Shown: positions 1-11,095, counted from the stretch's first letter. The stretch is 64,000 bases of DNA from Platerodrilus igneus (GCA_036346225.1 JARFIW010001743.1:1-64000), one strand, 5' to 3'. Notes: generated from the letters alone by a model not told the origin. Numbers and translations are program-made.

Positions 1-1325
1 TAGCCCAGAATAGAAATCAATGGAGGTACGCATCCAACCAATCCCAAGATGGATAATCTAATGACGAAAAAATAACTGTGCTTAAACATGATGATTATTA
101 TAAATAACTACAAGAATTGGTTGGGCAATATTCTCGAATAATGTTAAGTGTGAAAGGATTTACTGGAAAACCATTATTTCGGCAAACGTCTAAGTGTTGG
201 GGGATCTTGGTAGCCACAGGTTGCTTAACCCCCTTCACTGAATTTTGGTGAAATAGGGCTTAAAATTAGAGAACAATAGAAGGGGAACGAGCTGTATACA
301 CATGCTCTGTGAGAATTTCAGGGAACTATGTAGGCTAGCTCAGAATATAAATAAGTGCAAGTACGTGTCCAAGCAGGAAAACCATTAATTCGGCAAACGT
401 CTAAGTGTTGGGGGATCTTGGTAGCCACAGGTTGCTTAACCCCCTTCACTGAATCTTGGCGAAATAGGGCATAAAATTAGAAAACAATAGAAGGGAAACG
501 AGCTGTATACACATGCTGTGTGAGAATTTCAGGGAACTATGTAGGCTAGCTCAGAATATAAATAAGTGCAGGTACGTGTCCAACCAGTTTTGAGACGGAA
601 AACCTAATGATGAAAAAATAAGCGCAGATAAATCTGATGATTAGTATAAACAACTAGTTGTTGGTTGCGAAATATCTGCAACTAATGTTGACTGTGGGAA
701 AAGATATATTGGAAAATATATTAAATCGGTAAATGTTTAAGTGTTGGGGGAACTTGGCAGCCACAGGCTGCTTACCTCCCTTCACAACCACTGAAGGTAG
801 GAAAAATAGGGTAGATAACTGTAAAACAATAGAAGGTGACCGAACTGCATCTAACAAGAAAGAACAGCGCCTATCAGGAAAGACAACAAACATAGAACAA
901 GAAGAAAATTGTTGAAAGCATATGTGTGCAGCACAGCACAGTATGCCTATGAAATACGGGCAGTCTGAAACACAGACAGAAAAACGGTAGCAGCCTTTTG
1001 AAATGCTGTACTTCAGATGTATGAGGACGATAGCATGGACAAACAAAGATAATAACAAATAGGTTATAGAAATAGTAGGGGAACAAGGATATCTGGGGAA
1101 AAAGAGAAATAGAAGGGCGGAATATGTTCTAAAGCATTTTGGGGAATAGTATGGGATATATTACAAGCAGAGATAGGAAAAAAGAGGTAGATGTAGACCT
1201 AGATCAGATAGTGATAGATGCAGACTGCAAATTTCAGAGAAATCTGTAGGTTAGTTTAGAATAGGAAACAATGATGGTACGCGTCTAACCAGTTCCAGGA
1301 CTGAAGACCTAATGATGATGAAACT
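1..1325 (+). mobile_element. 3' end of an RTE-like non-LTR retrotransposon (copy 1)
   Basis: This stretch is repeated with moderate divergence at 25575-26706, and the two copies define its extent. Around 950-1110 it encodes broken pieces of a LINE ORF2 C-terminus: an AFEMLYFRCMR-IAWT segment and VGEQGYL. A further piece at about 1225-1275 reads like FREICRLVQNR. These resemble the conserved tail of endonuclease-RT LINEs (FEMWCYRRML-ISWTD family). Stops and frameshifts are frequent. The end is marked by repeated TGA/ATG triplets (AATGATGATGAA), as in elements with microsatellite tails. The start of the element lies outside the window. The RTE assignment is tentative; the LINE 3'-end call is firm. 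Confidence 0.7.
171..592. repeat. 211-bp tandem duplication of the LINE 3' segment
   Basis: Two nearly identical units start at 171 and 382. Both contain the landmarks GGCAAACGTCTAAGTG, CTTAACCCCCTTCACTG and GTAGGCTAGCTCAGAATATA. The unit ends with the same C-terminal/3'-UTR sequence that closes the element at about 1245-1320, so the 3' end has been reiterated. The homologous copy at 25.6 kb carries only one such unit, so the duplication is specific to this copy. Confidence 0.85.
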
Positions 1326-1359
1326 TACCACAAACCCAAATAGCGGCTTTACTGTTAAC

Positions 1360-1362
<3 letters not shown>

Positions 1363-1397
<35 letters not shown>

Positions 1398-1660
1398 ACA
1401 TGCATGCATGTGTGTCGGGGTGTGTGTGCATGCATGTGTGTATGTGTGTGTGGGCACATGCACATCTGTGTGTGCATCTGTGTGTTCATGCGTGTGTGTG
1501 TGTATGTTGTGTGTGTGCATGCATGTGTATATATGTATTCATGTGCACCTGCATGCATGCATGCATGTGTGTATGCATGCATGTGCATGCATGCACGTGT
1601 TTGTGTGGGCAAGGGCTGTTTGTATGTGTGTTGTGTATGTGATGTTTATATCTGTGTTAT
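1363..1660. repeat. (TG)n microsatellite and TG/TGCA-rich cryptic repeat
   Basis: A perfect (TG)n tract at about 1364-1397 continues into interrupted TGTG/TGCATG sequence up to about 1660. Open frames on both strands here are low-complexity Cys/Val or His/Thr strings and are not genes. The tract lies immediately after the LINE tail. Confidence 0.95.
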
Positions 1661-1673
1661 GTTCCCCCTGTAG

Positions 1674-1787
1674 GACCAAGACCATCGGCAGCCGGATATC
1701 CCAGTCATCAAGAAAGAACGCTCAACGGATATTGCCTTATCAGTCCGGACCATCGGCATCCAGAAATCCAGAAGTTGAAAAGGCAAT
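1674..1787 (+). other. Exon-like block with splice signals
   Basis: A pyrimidine tract ending CCCCCTGTAG precedes 114 bases (38 codons) that are followed by GTAAGTG. Two forward frames are open across it; one starts TKTIGSRISQSS. The block contains two copies of GACCATCGGCA, and a third variant follows at 1893-1915 after another strong acceptor-like tract (CCCCCCCAG at 1881-1889). GC content is higher than in the surroundings. It may be a host mini-exon or a diverged repeat that resembles one. No protein family is recognised. Confidence 0.3.
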
Positions 1788-1789
1788 GT

Positions 1790-2200
1790 AAGTGTGTGAA
1801 TAAGTGTTTATGTTTGTACAGTGTTTGAGAGGTGTTTTGTGTATGTGTGTGTTTGTGTGTTATTTGCATATGCCCTGAAACCCCCCCAGTACTAGGACTA
1901 TCGGCAGCCGGAAATTCAGTCTTTGGAGAAGAATGCTTAGTAGATGGACTTGTTTGAAATGTTAATTTGTGTTTATTTTTGCCCAGGTTACCAAAAGGTT
2001 GGATTAAAATGGTCTAATTTTGTACAGGTTTGAACTTATATTATTACATAAAAAACTAGGTTCTTTCAGAGAAAAGGATTTGTTTGTTGTATTATTTGCC
2101 TCAGGTATGTGAAAGTTTGGTTATTAAAATTTAGCGTTAGTAAAAAGAAAAGAAATTCCCTATTTTACTACTTAAGATTAACTTATACTACTACTGTTAG
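1790..2200. other. AT-rich non-coding interval
   Basis: Apart from the third copy of the TATCGGCAGCCGG motif near 1900, I see no coding sequence, RNA gene or clear repeat boundary here. Confidence 0.6.
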
Positions 2201-2203
2201 CTA

Positions 2204-4750
2204 TTATTTGTTAGAGACAGAGTAGCTAATATGTAGGAGCATGAAAATTCTACTTATTAGGGGGTTGAGATGTATCAAAGTCGGGTTGATGCTTTGATCT
2301 TGTTGCTTCTGGTCATCAAAAGCAGAGGTCTTGAAATTCCAGGGGATGTCTCCGGAGCAGAGTCTCAGTCCGAAGAGAGGTGGTACATTTATGTCTCTGT
2401 CTGGGTATTTTTGTTTATGTCCTTTATCCGTCAAGATACGTTGGCGGATGAGTGTCATGATTTTTTGTGCAAGTGCATTTAAGTGTGGAAAAAAGTTTTT
2501 GTTCCAAATCATCACATGCAGGGTCTTGTTGCATAGAGGTACAGTTATAAGGCATTACACTTCAATACTAGATGTTCCGATGTTCCTATTTCTCCACACG
2601 TGCATATGTTATTGTCAACTAAATTCATGCGTTCTCTGTATGTTGGATAGGGTCCGCGGCCAGTTAGGTAATGAATAAATCCTTGACTGGGCACCAGGTA
2701 TTTGTCTTTTAGACAGTCTTTGATATTTGGTATCATTGCATAAACCCTTCTACCGGTTGTACTTTGATCCCTACGTGTCCACCATTCTGCAAGTATGAAG
2801 TTCATTTTTTCAGTTTTTGTCGTGGGCAGTGTGTTTAAGACGCATTGTTGTTGGTTGTCATTGTGTGTAAGATTGCAGCTCGCTGCTTCACTACTAGGTC
2901 CAAGGGCATAGTTCCCACCAGTACATGAAGTGCATCATATGCGGTAGTCCCATAAGTCACTGTCAGTCACAGTAAAACACTTTGTTGTGTAGTGTTAATT
3001 TTTTTTCTAGGTTTGATTGTGTTAAGGCGATGTCCCCCAGGCACTGGCGGCGTATGATCCCATAGTCCCAAGCACACTGTCCCTGTTCCTGCAGTAGCTC
3101 CTGAAGGAACGGTACAGTTGTAATGGACAGTTTATGGACGTAAGTCGAGTAAAACGTGAAGGTCACTAAAGGTTATTAACTGCACCTTCCATGTCCACTA
3201 ATATTAATAGGATGTATTTTTTGTATGACTGCTCAATGGTTTGCATTGCTTGGTTTATGGTGTCCTCGGTCGATTTGTTTTCTGTGAAGCCGTATTGTCT
3301 TGGGAGTACTCCTGTGGTTTGACTTGTTGTGCTTTCCCGCGTTTGTTACTATTGCGCAATTGTTTAATATAACGTATAATTACGCGGCAAATTACGCGCC
3401 ATTTTGTATCAAATACCAAACACGTTTAAAAGTGATGCAATGGTCAAATTTTATGCACAATATAAATAAAGGCAATATACTCACTTAAATCGCACCTAGC
3501 AACCAAATCCCAGGGTTCATGTTTGTGGATCACATCACGCCATTGTTGACTCGATTCCAATCCGTTTTCAACCACTTTTCCCCTAGTAGAGGAATGAAGG
3601 TATGCCAGGTAGAGGTACCACAGAAGGGGGAAGATACAGGAACCTACATCCTAAAAAAGAGAAACGACACACGACACAGGTAGATGTTCTTGGCTTCAGG
3701 TCTTGTAGCTTAATGGCGTCCTTTCACACACTCCGTACCTGTGTGTTGTTTTGCGCAAACGCAACTGTCCGGAATGACAAAAATTGACAAGTTCATTTAA
3801 AAATATTCGCGGGAATTTATTTACAAATTTAAAGAATGTACATTGCCAAATTTGGAATGTAACAGTCTGTGTCCTGCATTCATTTATGTAGTAGTTTTTC
3901 GTATGTTTTGCCAAGGGTGTTCAAAAGGCATATGGGTCAGTAAGTCTGGTTGTTTGGGGTCTTTACCTTTCCTTTAGGGAAACAGGGAAACAACTTGTCG
4001 TATGCATTCATTGTACAGCGCTGTTAGCATCGGTGTTAATTATCTTGTAGCGCAATGCCAATCTTCTCAAGGATTCTATCCGGTCCGGGTGTATTTCCTG
4101 TTTTTCGATTGGCATAGTGCGTATCTCAATTCGTCTTCTGTAAAAGGATCTAAGTTGTCATCTTGTCTGTTCCATGGTCAGTTACCTACGTTGTTTCTGT
4201 TAATTATTCCTTGTCGACTGAGTTATTCGTCAGTGTCGTCTTGAACGTTGTCATGAGGTAAAAGTGTTTGTAATAGTAGTGTCGCAGTTTCCTCCCAGTC
4301 TTTTGTGTATGTACTGTCTTGTTTTATTACTGTCGAATGTCATTGGTGGTTTGATTTTACCCTGAGTGATTTTATAGGGTATCCCCCAACGGGTCGGTTT
4401 GTAAATGTCTTTCCACGAATAATTCTCATGACCTCTTCTTCATGTCAGTCAGTTCTTTTTGGTATAAGTCTTTTAATTGTTGGTAATTTATTATGTGGTA
4501 CGCTGTCTCGGCTAGTGTTAGAGAGTTTTGGTAGTTTTTTCTCGCTTGTTGTGTTTCCTTTTTTAGGTTTTGTAAGCGTCTTGTTCATTGAATTGTCTTT
4601 GTGTGTCGTGTGTTCTGTTGTTTTGGACGCACCTGCCCCATTGTCTGTCTAATTGTGTTGGTGAGTAGTTTTGTATATTAGTGGACGTTTTCGCCTGATC
4701 TTATGTCTTGTGGGGGTTCAAATGTGTTCCTCAGTTTGTTGCTCCACTTG
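2204..4750 (-). pseudogene. R1-type non-LTR retrotransposon ORF2 relic
   Basis: Read on the minus strand, broken frames give an ordered LINE pol. About 4.5-4.35 kb encodes SWKDIYKPTRWGIPYK, typical of the linker before RT. About 4.17-4.08 kb encodes DPFTEDELRYALCQSKNRK, the El-AI-KNKAPG block at the start of RT. About 3.30-3.18 kb encodes QYGFTENKSTEDTINQAM and ILLILVDMEGA, the RT block ending in the first catalytic Asp. About 2.93-2.86 kb resembles GTMPLDLVVKQRAASY. At 2805-2545 lies WWTRRDQSTTGRRVYAMIP followed by CTCGEIGTSEHLVLKC, the C-terminal Cys-His region. Most of the RT catalytic core, including the YADD region, is deleted. The order and motifs fit the R1/LOA group. Confidence 0.75.
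2545..2805 (-). pseudogene. R1-type LINE C-terminal Cys/His domain fragment
   Basis: This is the longest open piece of the relic, 86 codons. It carries WWTRRDQSTTGR, a LTGRGPYPTYRERM segment and the finger CTCGEIGTSEHLVLKC (C-x-C-G-x2-G-T-x2-H-x4-C). In R1- and Jockey-type LINEs this domain follows RT and RNase H and is thought to bind template RNA. The frame continues with a shift into 2515-2204. No start codon belongs to it, because it is an internal part of ORF2. Confidence 0.75.
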
Positions 4751-5024
4751 GATAAAGTCAGAAAATTCGCACTTGTATTATCAACCACGCTCTCTCAAAG
4801 CTGTTCAAAAGCAAGGGCAGAAAAAACATATTTTTCCCAGATAATTAAACCAAAATCAGAAATACAACATAAAAAAAATTAAATTCCAAAACACATAAGA
4901 AAATAAGACAGCAGTATTTCACATATAAAAATTAATAACATTGACTATTCCATTTTTATTAAGCTTAAGACAATTCTTGTTACATGTTACCAATTTACTA
5001 AATAAGATTTAGAATCAATTTCCA

Positions 5025-5026
<2 letters not shown>
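4751..5026. other. AT-rich interval between LINE relic and gypsy element 1
   Basis: I see no coding potential or recognisable element boundary. Confidence 0.5.

Positions 5027-5060
<34 letters not shown>
5027..5060. repeat. (AT)n microsatellite at the edge of gypsy element 1
   Basis: A pure AT dinucleotide tract runs directly into the first base of the 5' long repeat of element 1 (TGTTTAAGGGTG at 5061). Similar tracts abut several other elements in this window. Confidence 0.95.
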
Positions 5061-5064
<4 letters not shown>

Positions 5065-6264
5065 TAAGGGTGTACTTTATAGTAAAGGTCATTTAGAAAT
5101 GAGAAATTACCATAGGCAGCAGAAAACGGCATTTATTTAGGAAAGAATTGAGATATGGAGATAGTTTGTAGATAGTAAGCAGTAAACACCCTGTATATAA
5201 AGTATAAATAGTTTTAGGCGACGCAAATAAACATAGGAAGACGCATAGTTAGCGTAGAAACCAGGAAGACATTCATTAGGTAAATAGTAAATATTTAATA
5301 CCCTGTAAATAAAGTTTAGTTAATTTAGGTAAAGCAAGTAATGATATTTTTCAGTGGAAGCACGCGTATATTTATAAATAAACGATAACGTGTAATTAGA
5401 CACGCATTCAAAAGAGTTCCAAACAATTAGATTAATACGGAGATAGAAATAGAGATTCAGGTAGCATAGGTAAATGCCTGCAAATAGCTAACCATTTTTG
5501 ATAAGAACGAAGATTAAAAATTGCGTGAATAACATGTAAATATGAAAATTAAAAGTCGAATTGCATCAGTTGTTTATGGAAAAGCAATTAGATCCATCAA
5601 AACACAGCATGTTGATAACGAAAGACAGCTGCAAGCAGGTTACAATTATTGGGAATCGTGGAGAATTACATCAGAAACTACTTTGAATGTAATTATTTGA
5701 TTGGTCATAAATAAGCGACGAGCTCTAGACCATACCCACTGACGGAGTGGGAACGGAATAATATATTAGCATGCACAGTGATAACGAAGTCAGTTTGCAA
5801 CTCAACAAAGGCCGAAGTGCTTCGCTATGAAATAAAGTAATACGTAATAATTTTAAAAGTGAAAGATAAAATAAGTGCCAAAATGAAAACTATAATTGCC
5901 GATTAAACGTAAGTACATGTTGGTGAATTTATTTTAAACTAAAACATAAAAATAATAGGGCTTCTATGTCCGGGGGGGAAACGAACGACGATTTCGAAGT
6001 CTGGGGAAAATAAACTACAATTTTGAAGTACGGGGGTGAAACAAACTACAATTTCTAAGTCTGGAGGAAGAATAATAAAAGTCTAAGTTTGAAGAAATTG
6101 ATTGATTAGAAGTAATAAGTCTGAAATTAAACGACAATAAATTAGGGTGCATAAATTAATAATGGTAGTCCATAGGGTAATGGCAATAATTTAAATGTAA
6201 TCCTGAATTGGGGGAAGATAATTTTTATTCAAATGGAAACGTTGATGTGAAGAAAATAGACCAG
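5061..6264 (+). repeat. Gypsy element 1, 5' LTR plus leader
   Basis: This 1204-bp block is repeated almost exactly at 8566-9769. It starts TGTTTAAGGGTG; the 3' copy is preceded by the purine tract GATAAGGGG, a plausible polypurine tract that fixes the left LTR edge. A TATA-like CTGTATATAAAG lies at 5191-5202. The last 350 bases hold three degenerate 30-bp units (AAACTACAATTT...GGGG) between about 5975 and 6070. The right LTR edge and primer binding site could not be fixed, because the repeated block clearly runs past the LTR into leader sequence. Confidence 0.85.
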
Positions 6265-6829
6265 CGAAAGGGATAACGCGAGAATTATATGCGATTGAGA
6301 AATTTACTGTAGCGAAGCAATTGGATCCTCCTTTAGAAGATAAAAATATTATAAGATATTTAGCAGGTCATTTTAACGCTGAAGTGAAGTGATACATAAC
6401 GACGCAGAATATAGTAGATAGAGATACGTTTATTAGTTATTTGCAGAGATATGATGATTTGGAAACTGATTATGAAATGGAAAATAATGTTAGGGATCGA
6501 CGCACGAATTTTATAAGGAATATTGATGAGATAATTATAGAAGGAACAATTACAATTATGATCGTGGAAGAAATTTTAATAGGGGGAACTATGGCAACTT
6601 TAATAATGATTTTAGGCAAAACAGGAATACTGGTCAGATACCAAGGCAACGAATGGACAGAACGAATCATGAATGAAATTATAATAATAGAGGAATAAAT
6701 AGGCAGGAAAATGATGATCGACGGACACAAGCTAGAAATATTAATAGTATGGAAATGAGGAATACGAATCGCACAGATACAGGAATAATGAGTCAGGCAG
6801 GACCTTCAACGCGCAATCAGGATTTTTGA
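6265..6829 (+). pseudogene. Gypsy element 1 gag, C-terminal part
   Basis: Joined across frameshifts, the frame starts at ITRELYAIEKFTVAKQLDPP. It continues RYLAGHFNAEV and IVDRDTFISYLQRYDD into an Arg/Asn-rich nucleocapsid-like tail ending QDF plus stop at 6829. The same order occurs in elements 2, 3A, 3C and 4. The coiled-coil and capsid N-terminus seen in element 3A is absent here: the leader joins directly to the C-terminal part, so gag is internally deleted. A stop follows AEVK, and the tail shifts frame after NNVRDRRTNF. Confidence 0.75.
6820..6829 (+). promoter_or_regulatory. Putative -1 frameshift site, gag to protease (element 1)
   Basis: GGATTTT followed by TGA closes gag. The protease frame starts in the -1 register across this point (FLSTDEPRKI). 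The homologous position is GGATTTTTAG in 3A and 3C, AAATTTTTAA in element 2 and AAAATTTTAA in element 4. The site resembles X-XXY-YYZ slippery heptamers. Confidence 0.55.
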
Positions 6830-7508
6830 GTACGGACGAACCAAGGAAAATTCTACGAATTAACAGATACAGAAACCAGTGCGAGTTTTTAAATATGAAA
6901 TGGATAATGGATTAGGAAGATTTGAAAGGAACTTATTACCAATAATTAATTTAAAGGTGGAAAATATAATAGTTAAAGTGTTAATTGATACTGGAGCAGA
7001 AGCATCACTTGTTGCGGAAGAGTTTGTTAAACGAGAAAAATTGGGGGATAAAGCGATATCTATAGTGAGGTGTAATTTGGTGGCACCAAATAATAAGAGA
7101 TTTAGTGTAATAAATGAAATGGTAATTCTGAGATGTGAAATGGGAGATGAAATATGGGAAAATAATTTTATGGTAGTACCTGGACTGAAGATAGATGTTA
7201 TATTTGGGATGAATATGATAGATAAGTTGGGGTTGAAAATAAATGCGGAATGCAAGAAGATTGAGTATAATGGGAAATATATTAAATGGTATAAAGAGGG
7301 GAATATTGAAATAGAAGACGACTGCGTGAATATTAATCAGTTTAGTGATGAGATAAATAATGGGGGTAATGAAAATGAAGAGACTAAGTGTCCAGATGAT
7401 TTAAGAAATAGGGTGAATATATTATTGAATAAGCATTCAGAATTAATTGGGTCGAAGTCGAGAATTGCCACAGGTTATGTGCACAAGTTGGAAGTAATAA
7501 ATACATAG
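6830..7508 (+). pseudogene. Gypsy element 1 aspartic protease and start of pol
   Basis: The longest frame (from about 6879) encodes a retroviral-type aspartic protease. NLLPIINLKVENIIVKVLID leads into the active site DTGAEASLV at about 6988-7014. VAPNNKRFSVINEMVILRC follows, and the flap-distal hydrophobic-Gly motif is VIFGMNMIDKLGLK. Downstream residues (IRCPDDLRNRV, LLNKHSELIG) form the linker to RT. There is no independent start; translation would depend on frameshifting from gag. The frame closes at a stop at 7508, and RT resumes in another frame, so the copy is broken. Confidence 0.85.
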
Positions 7509-8272
7509 CCGTTTAACACTAAAATATATCCTATTCCAGTAGTATATGGAAATAGAGTGAAGGAAAAATTGAGGAAATGTTACGTGAAGGTATTATAGAG
7601 AGCTCCAGTACGAATTTTGTGAATTCATTAGTAGTCGTCGTGAAGAAAAGTGATAATAGTATTAAGTTGTGTATAAATACAAGTGAAATTAATAAGCGAA
7701 CAAAGCCGCAATACAATTGTCCACCAAAAATAGATAGAATATTAGAGAGAATAGGTAATAGGAAAGTTTATAGTAGATTATATTTAAAAAGTTCATTTTG
7801 TCTGATTCCATTAGCGCGAGAATCAAGGAAGTATACGGGTTTTTCAGTAGAAGGAAAATTATACCAATTTAGGGTGGTCCCGGTTGGTTTGTCCTCGAGT
7901 ACGGGTGCATTAGAGAATGTGATCAAGAATATTTTGGGACCGTACGAGGAATTTTGTATCCACTATATGGATGAAATATTGATATTTAGTGACAGTGTAG
8001 AGGAACACTTAGTACATTTAGATAGGATTTTGTTAGAGCTGAATATAGCTGGTTTGATTTTGAATTTAGGGAAGTGTGAATTTTTTCAAAGTAGGGTTAG
8101 ATTTTTAGGATATAGGATAGACAATAAGGATAGAATTAGGAAATACAAATTAAAAGGACCCCGATTTAAAAGGATGATTAAGAAATATGAATTAAAAGGA
8201 CCCAGATTCAAGAGTGATAAGGGGGAAGTTAGAAATAGATGTAATTTAATTGACCCATGCCAAGAAACATGA
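7509..8272 (+). pseudogene. Gypsy element 1 reverse transcriptase, truncated
   Basis: From MLREGIIESSSTNFVNSLVV the frame follows Ty3/gypsy RT: INKRTKPQYNCPPKIDRILE, KVYSRLYLKSSFCLIPL, KYTGFSVEGKLYQFRVVPVG, HYMDEILIFSDSVEEHL and FFQSRVRFLGYRID. The motif A aspartate is replaced by Tyr (RLYLKS for the usual LDLKS) and the YxDD box reads YMDE, so the enzyme should be inactive. After FLGYRID the frame leaves the RT family and enters a basic segment containing two 14-residue repeats (KYKLKGPRFKR and KYELKGPRFKS), then stops. The end of RT and all of RNase H and integrase are missing. Confidence 0.85.
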
Positions 8273-8565
8273 ATAGATGCATAAAATGTAAAATAAATTT
8301 ATGAATAGGTATACATAGGATAATAGAATAGGATTTGAATATAAGAATAGGTATAGGTATGAATAGGGTAGTATAATAGGACATAGGTATGAGATAAATA
8401 AAATGTAAATATGGGTTTAATAAAGAAAAAGTTAGATTTTAAAATGGAAATAAAAATATAATAATTTCATACCAATGTGAGTTTAAGTTCACGTTGGGCG
8501 CCAAAAAGGACATTCTTATAAAATTTTATATTTTAATTTGAGGGAATTATGCTGTGATAAGGGGT
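8273..8565 (+). other. Purine-rich tail of element 1 before the 3' LTR
   Basis: This stretch is rich in ATAGGTATA, AGAATAGG and GGATAATAG words and lacks ORFs. It ends with CACGTTGGGCGCCA near 8492-8505 and the purine tract GATAAGGGG just before the 3' LTR at 8566. Elements 2 and 3A have the same kind of tail at the same place. GGGCGCCA is the reverse complement of the TGGCGCCC core seen in many retroelement primer binding sites. Confidence 0.65.
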
Positions 8566-9769
8566 TGTTTAAGGGTGTACTTTATAGTAAAGGTCATTTA
8601 GAAATGAGAAATTACCATAGGCAGCAGAAAACGGCATTTATTTAGGAAATAATTGAGAAATGGAGATAGTTTGTAGATAGTAAGCAGTAAACACCCTGTA
8701 TATAAAGTATAAATAGTTTTAGGCGACGCAAATAAACATAGGAAGACGCATAGTTAGCGTAGAAACCAGGAAGACATTCATTAGGTAAATAGTAAATATT
8801 TAATACCCTGTAAATAAAGTTTAGTTAATTTAGGTGAAGCAAGTAATGATATTTTTCAGTGGAAGCACGCGTATATTTATAAATAAACGATAAAGTGTAA
8901 TTAGACACGCATTCAAAAGAGTTCCAAACAATTAGATTAATACGGAGATAGAAATAGAACTTCAGGTAGCATAGGTAAATGCGTGCAAATAGCTAACCAT
9001 TTTTGATAAGAAAGAAGATCAAAAATTGCGTGAATAACATGTAAATATGAAAATTAAAAGTCGAATTGCATCAGTTGTTTATGGAAAAGCAATTAGATCT
9101 ATCAAAACACAGCATGTTGATAACGAAAGACAGCTGCAAGCAGGTTACAATTATTGGGAATCGTGGAGAATTACATCAGAAACTACTTTGAATGTAATTA
9201 TTTGATTGGTCATAAATAAGCGACGAGCTCTAGACCATACCCACTGACGAAGTGGAAACGGAATAATATATTAGCAGGCACAGTGATAACGAAGTCAGTT
9301 TGCAACTCAACAAAGGCCGAAGTGCGTTGCTATGAAATAAAGTAATACGTAATAATTTTAAAAGTGAAAGATAAAATAAGTGCCAAGATGAAAACTATAA
9401 TTGCCGATTAAACGTAAGTACATTTTGGTGAATTTATTTTAAACTAAAACATAAAAATAATAGGGCTTCTATGTCCGGGAGGGAAACGAACGACGATTTC
9501 GAAGTCTGGGGAAAATAAACTACAATTTTGAAGTACGGGGGTGAAACAAACTACAATTTCTAAGTCTGGGGGAAGAATAATAAAAGTCTAAGTTTGAAGA
9601 AATTGATTGATAAGAAGTAATAAGTCTGAAATGAAACGACAATAAATTGGGGTGCATAAATTAATAATGGTAGTCCATAGGGTAATGGCAATAATTTAAA
9701 TGTAATCCTGAATTGGGGGAAGATAATTTTTATTCAAATGGAAACGTCGATGTGAAGAAAATATACCAG
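8566..9769 (+). repeat. Gypsy element 1, 3' LTR plus repeated leader
   Basis: This is the second copy of the 1204-bp block, with only scattered differences from 5061-6264. It extends past the LTR into leader sequence, so it may be the start of a second, truncated element in tandem rather than a simple 3' LTR. Homology stops at GAAAATATACCAG near 9769. Confidence 0.85.
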
Positions 9770-10395
9770 GTCAGATTTTTAAGTGATAAGACATTTTATT
9801 TTTCTATATAAATTTTTATTTTGAATATTGAATTTGCTTAATATAATATGAATGTGAAAAAGTCAACAAAAGAAGTTGCATAAGTATAAAATGAGTAATA
9901 TGATAACAGGTTTGGAACGTTCTACGCTTCGTTGATAAGGATAATAGGTTTTTTTTGGTGACTTTGGGTTTTGAGTAAATAGGATATGATGTTTAATAAA
10001 TGAAATTTACAACATTAACTAATTGAAAACTGTATTTCAAATAATTTACAAAAGCTGTACATAATATATTAGTTTCATTATATAAAATCGAAATTAACTG
10101 AATTTTATAATTCCAAATAAATGCTAGCCGAGGTCATAAGATTTAAATAGTTCAAGGAGAAGCTACGAGTTGAATAGGAAATTGATAACACGCAAGGCGG
10201 TAACGTATCGAATTTTGCTATTGCCAGACAAGGTTGCTTCAAGATAAAATCCAGTTAAGTTTCTGGAGGGAATTGATAGCAATATTAATAAGACAGCCCA
10301 ACGTCGGAGGAGATAATTACAATCTTGTTTATTCATAGTAAATGTTAAAATAGTCGTCCAAATGATGGAGCGCGATAATTTAGAGAGTATCATAG

Positions 10396-10397
<2 letters not shown>
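9770..10397. other. AT-rich non-coding interval
   Basis: No supported gene or repeat was seen. An open minus-strand stretch at 10393-10163 has no recognisable motif and was not accepted as a gene. Confidence 0.5.

Positions 10398-10451
<54 letters not shown>
10398..10451. repeat. (AT)n microsatellite
   Basis: A pure AT dinucleotide tract of about 54 bp. It is flanked by unannotated AT-rich sequence; no element boundary was identified on either side. The roughly 400 bases after it (10452-10860) hold no gene I can support. Confidence 0.95.
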
Positions 10452-10453
<2 letters not shown>

Positions 10454-10859
10454 GATTATAATTATGTTTGCGGGTATTAGGTCTGCTGGGGTAAAAGAAA
10501 ACTCTTTTTATGGCCTAAATTTTAGCATATATTTAATGCTTTCTCAAAGGCAATAACTAAAAAGTAATACAACTGTAATAAAGACACTGTAGTAATAAGC
10601 GGTACTTACATTGGGATTAATAAAAATTAGCTACCATAAATAAAATTTAAACTAGGTTCCTTTATATAATGTTATAAAATTGAATTGAATAAAAAATTTT
10701 TAAGTATAAATAAAATATTGGCTTGACATAAATAAAATTTTTGACAGAATGTTAACGAATAGTTGGAAAAGTTGATTTTGCTAAAGAGTTAGTATAAAAA
10801 AGAAACGTACTTGTGTAAATAAGCGGTGTTATATATACACATGTATATTTGAAAATTAT

Positions 10860-11042
10860 GTAAATGTATATGTATAAATACATATATGTATACTCTTACA
10901 CATGAATACATTTTTAATGTGATATATATTCATATATGTAAACTAATTTTCTATATAAACGTTCAAACACACACACAGACACACATAATATATACATACA
11001 CACACATACATGTACAATACATATACATACATATACATACAT

Positions 11043-11095
<53 letters not shown>

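Noticed and set aside
1251..1673. Several long open frames over the TG repeat on both strands
   Set aside because: They are translations of a dinucleotide repeat, consisting of Cys/Val or His/Thr strings.
4305..4652. 115-codon plus-strand hydrophobic frame resembling a membrane protein
   Set aside because: It is antisense to the R1-type LINE linker region (SWKDIYKPTRWG), which explains the sequence better.
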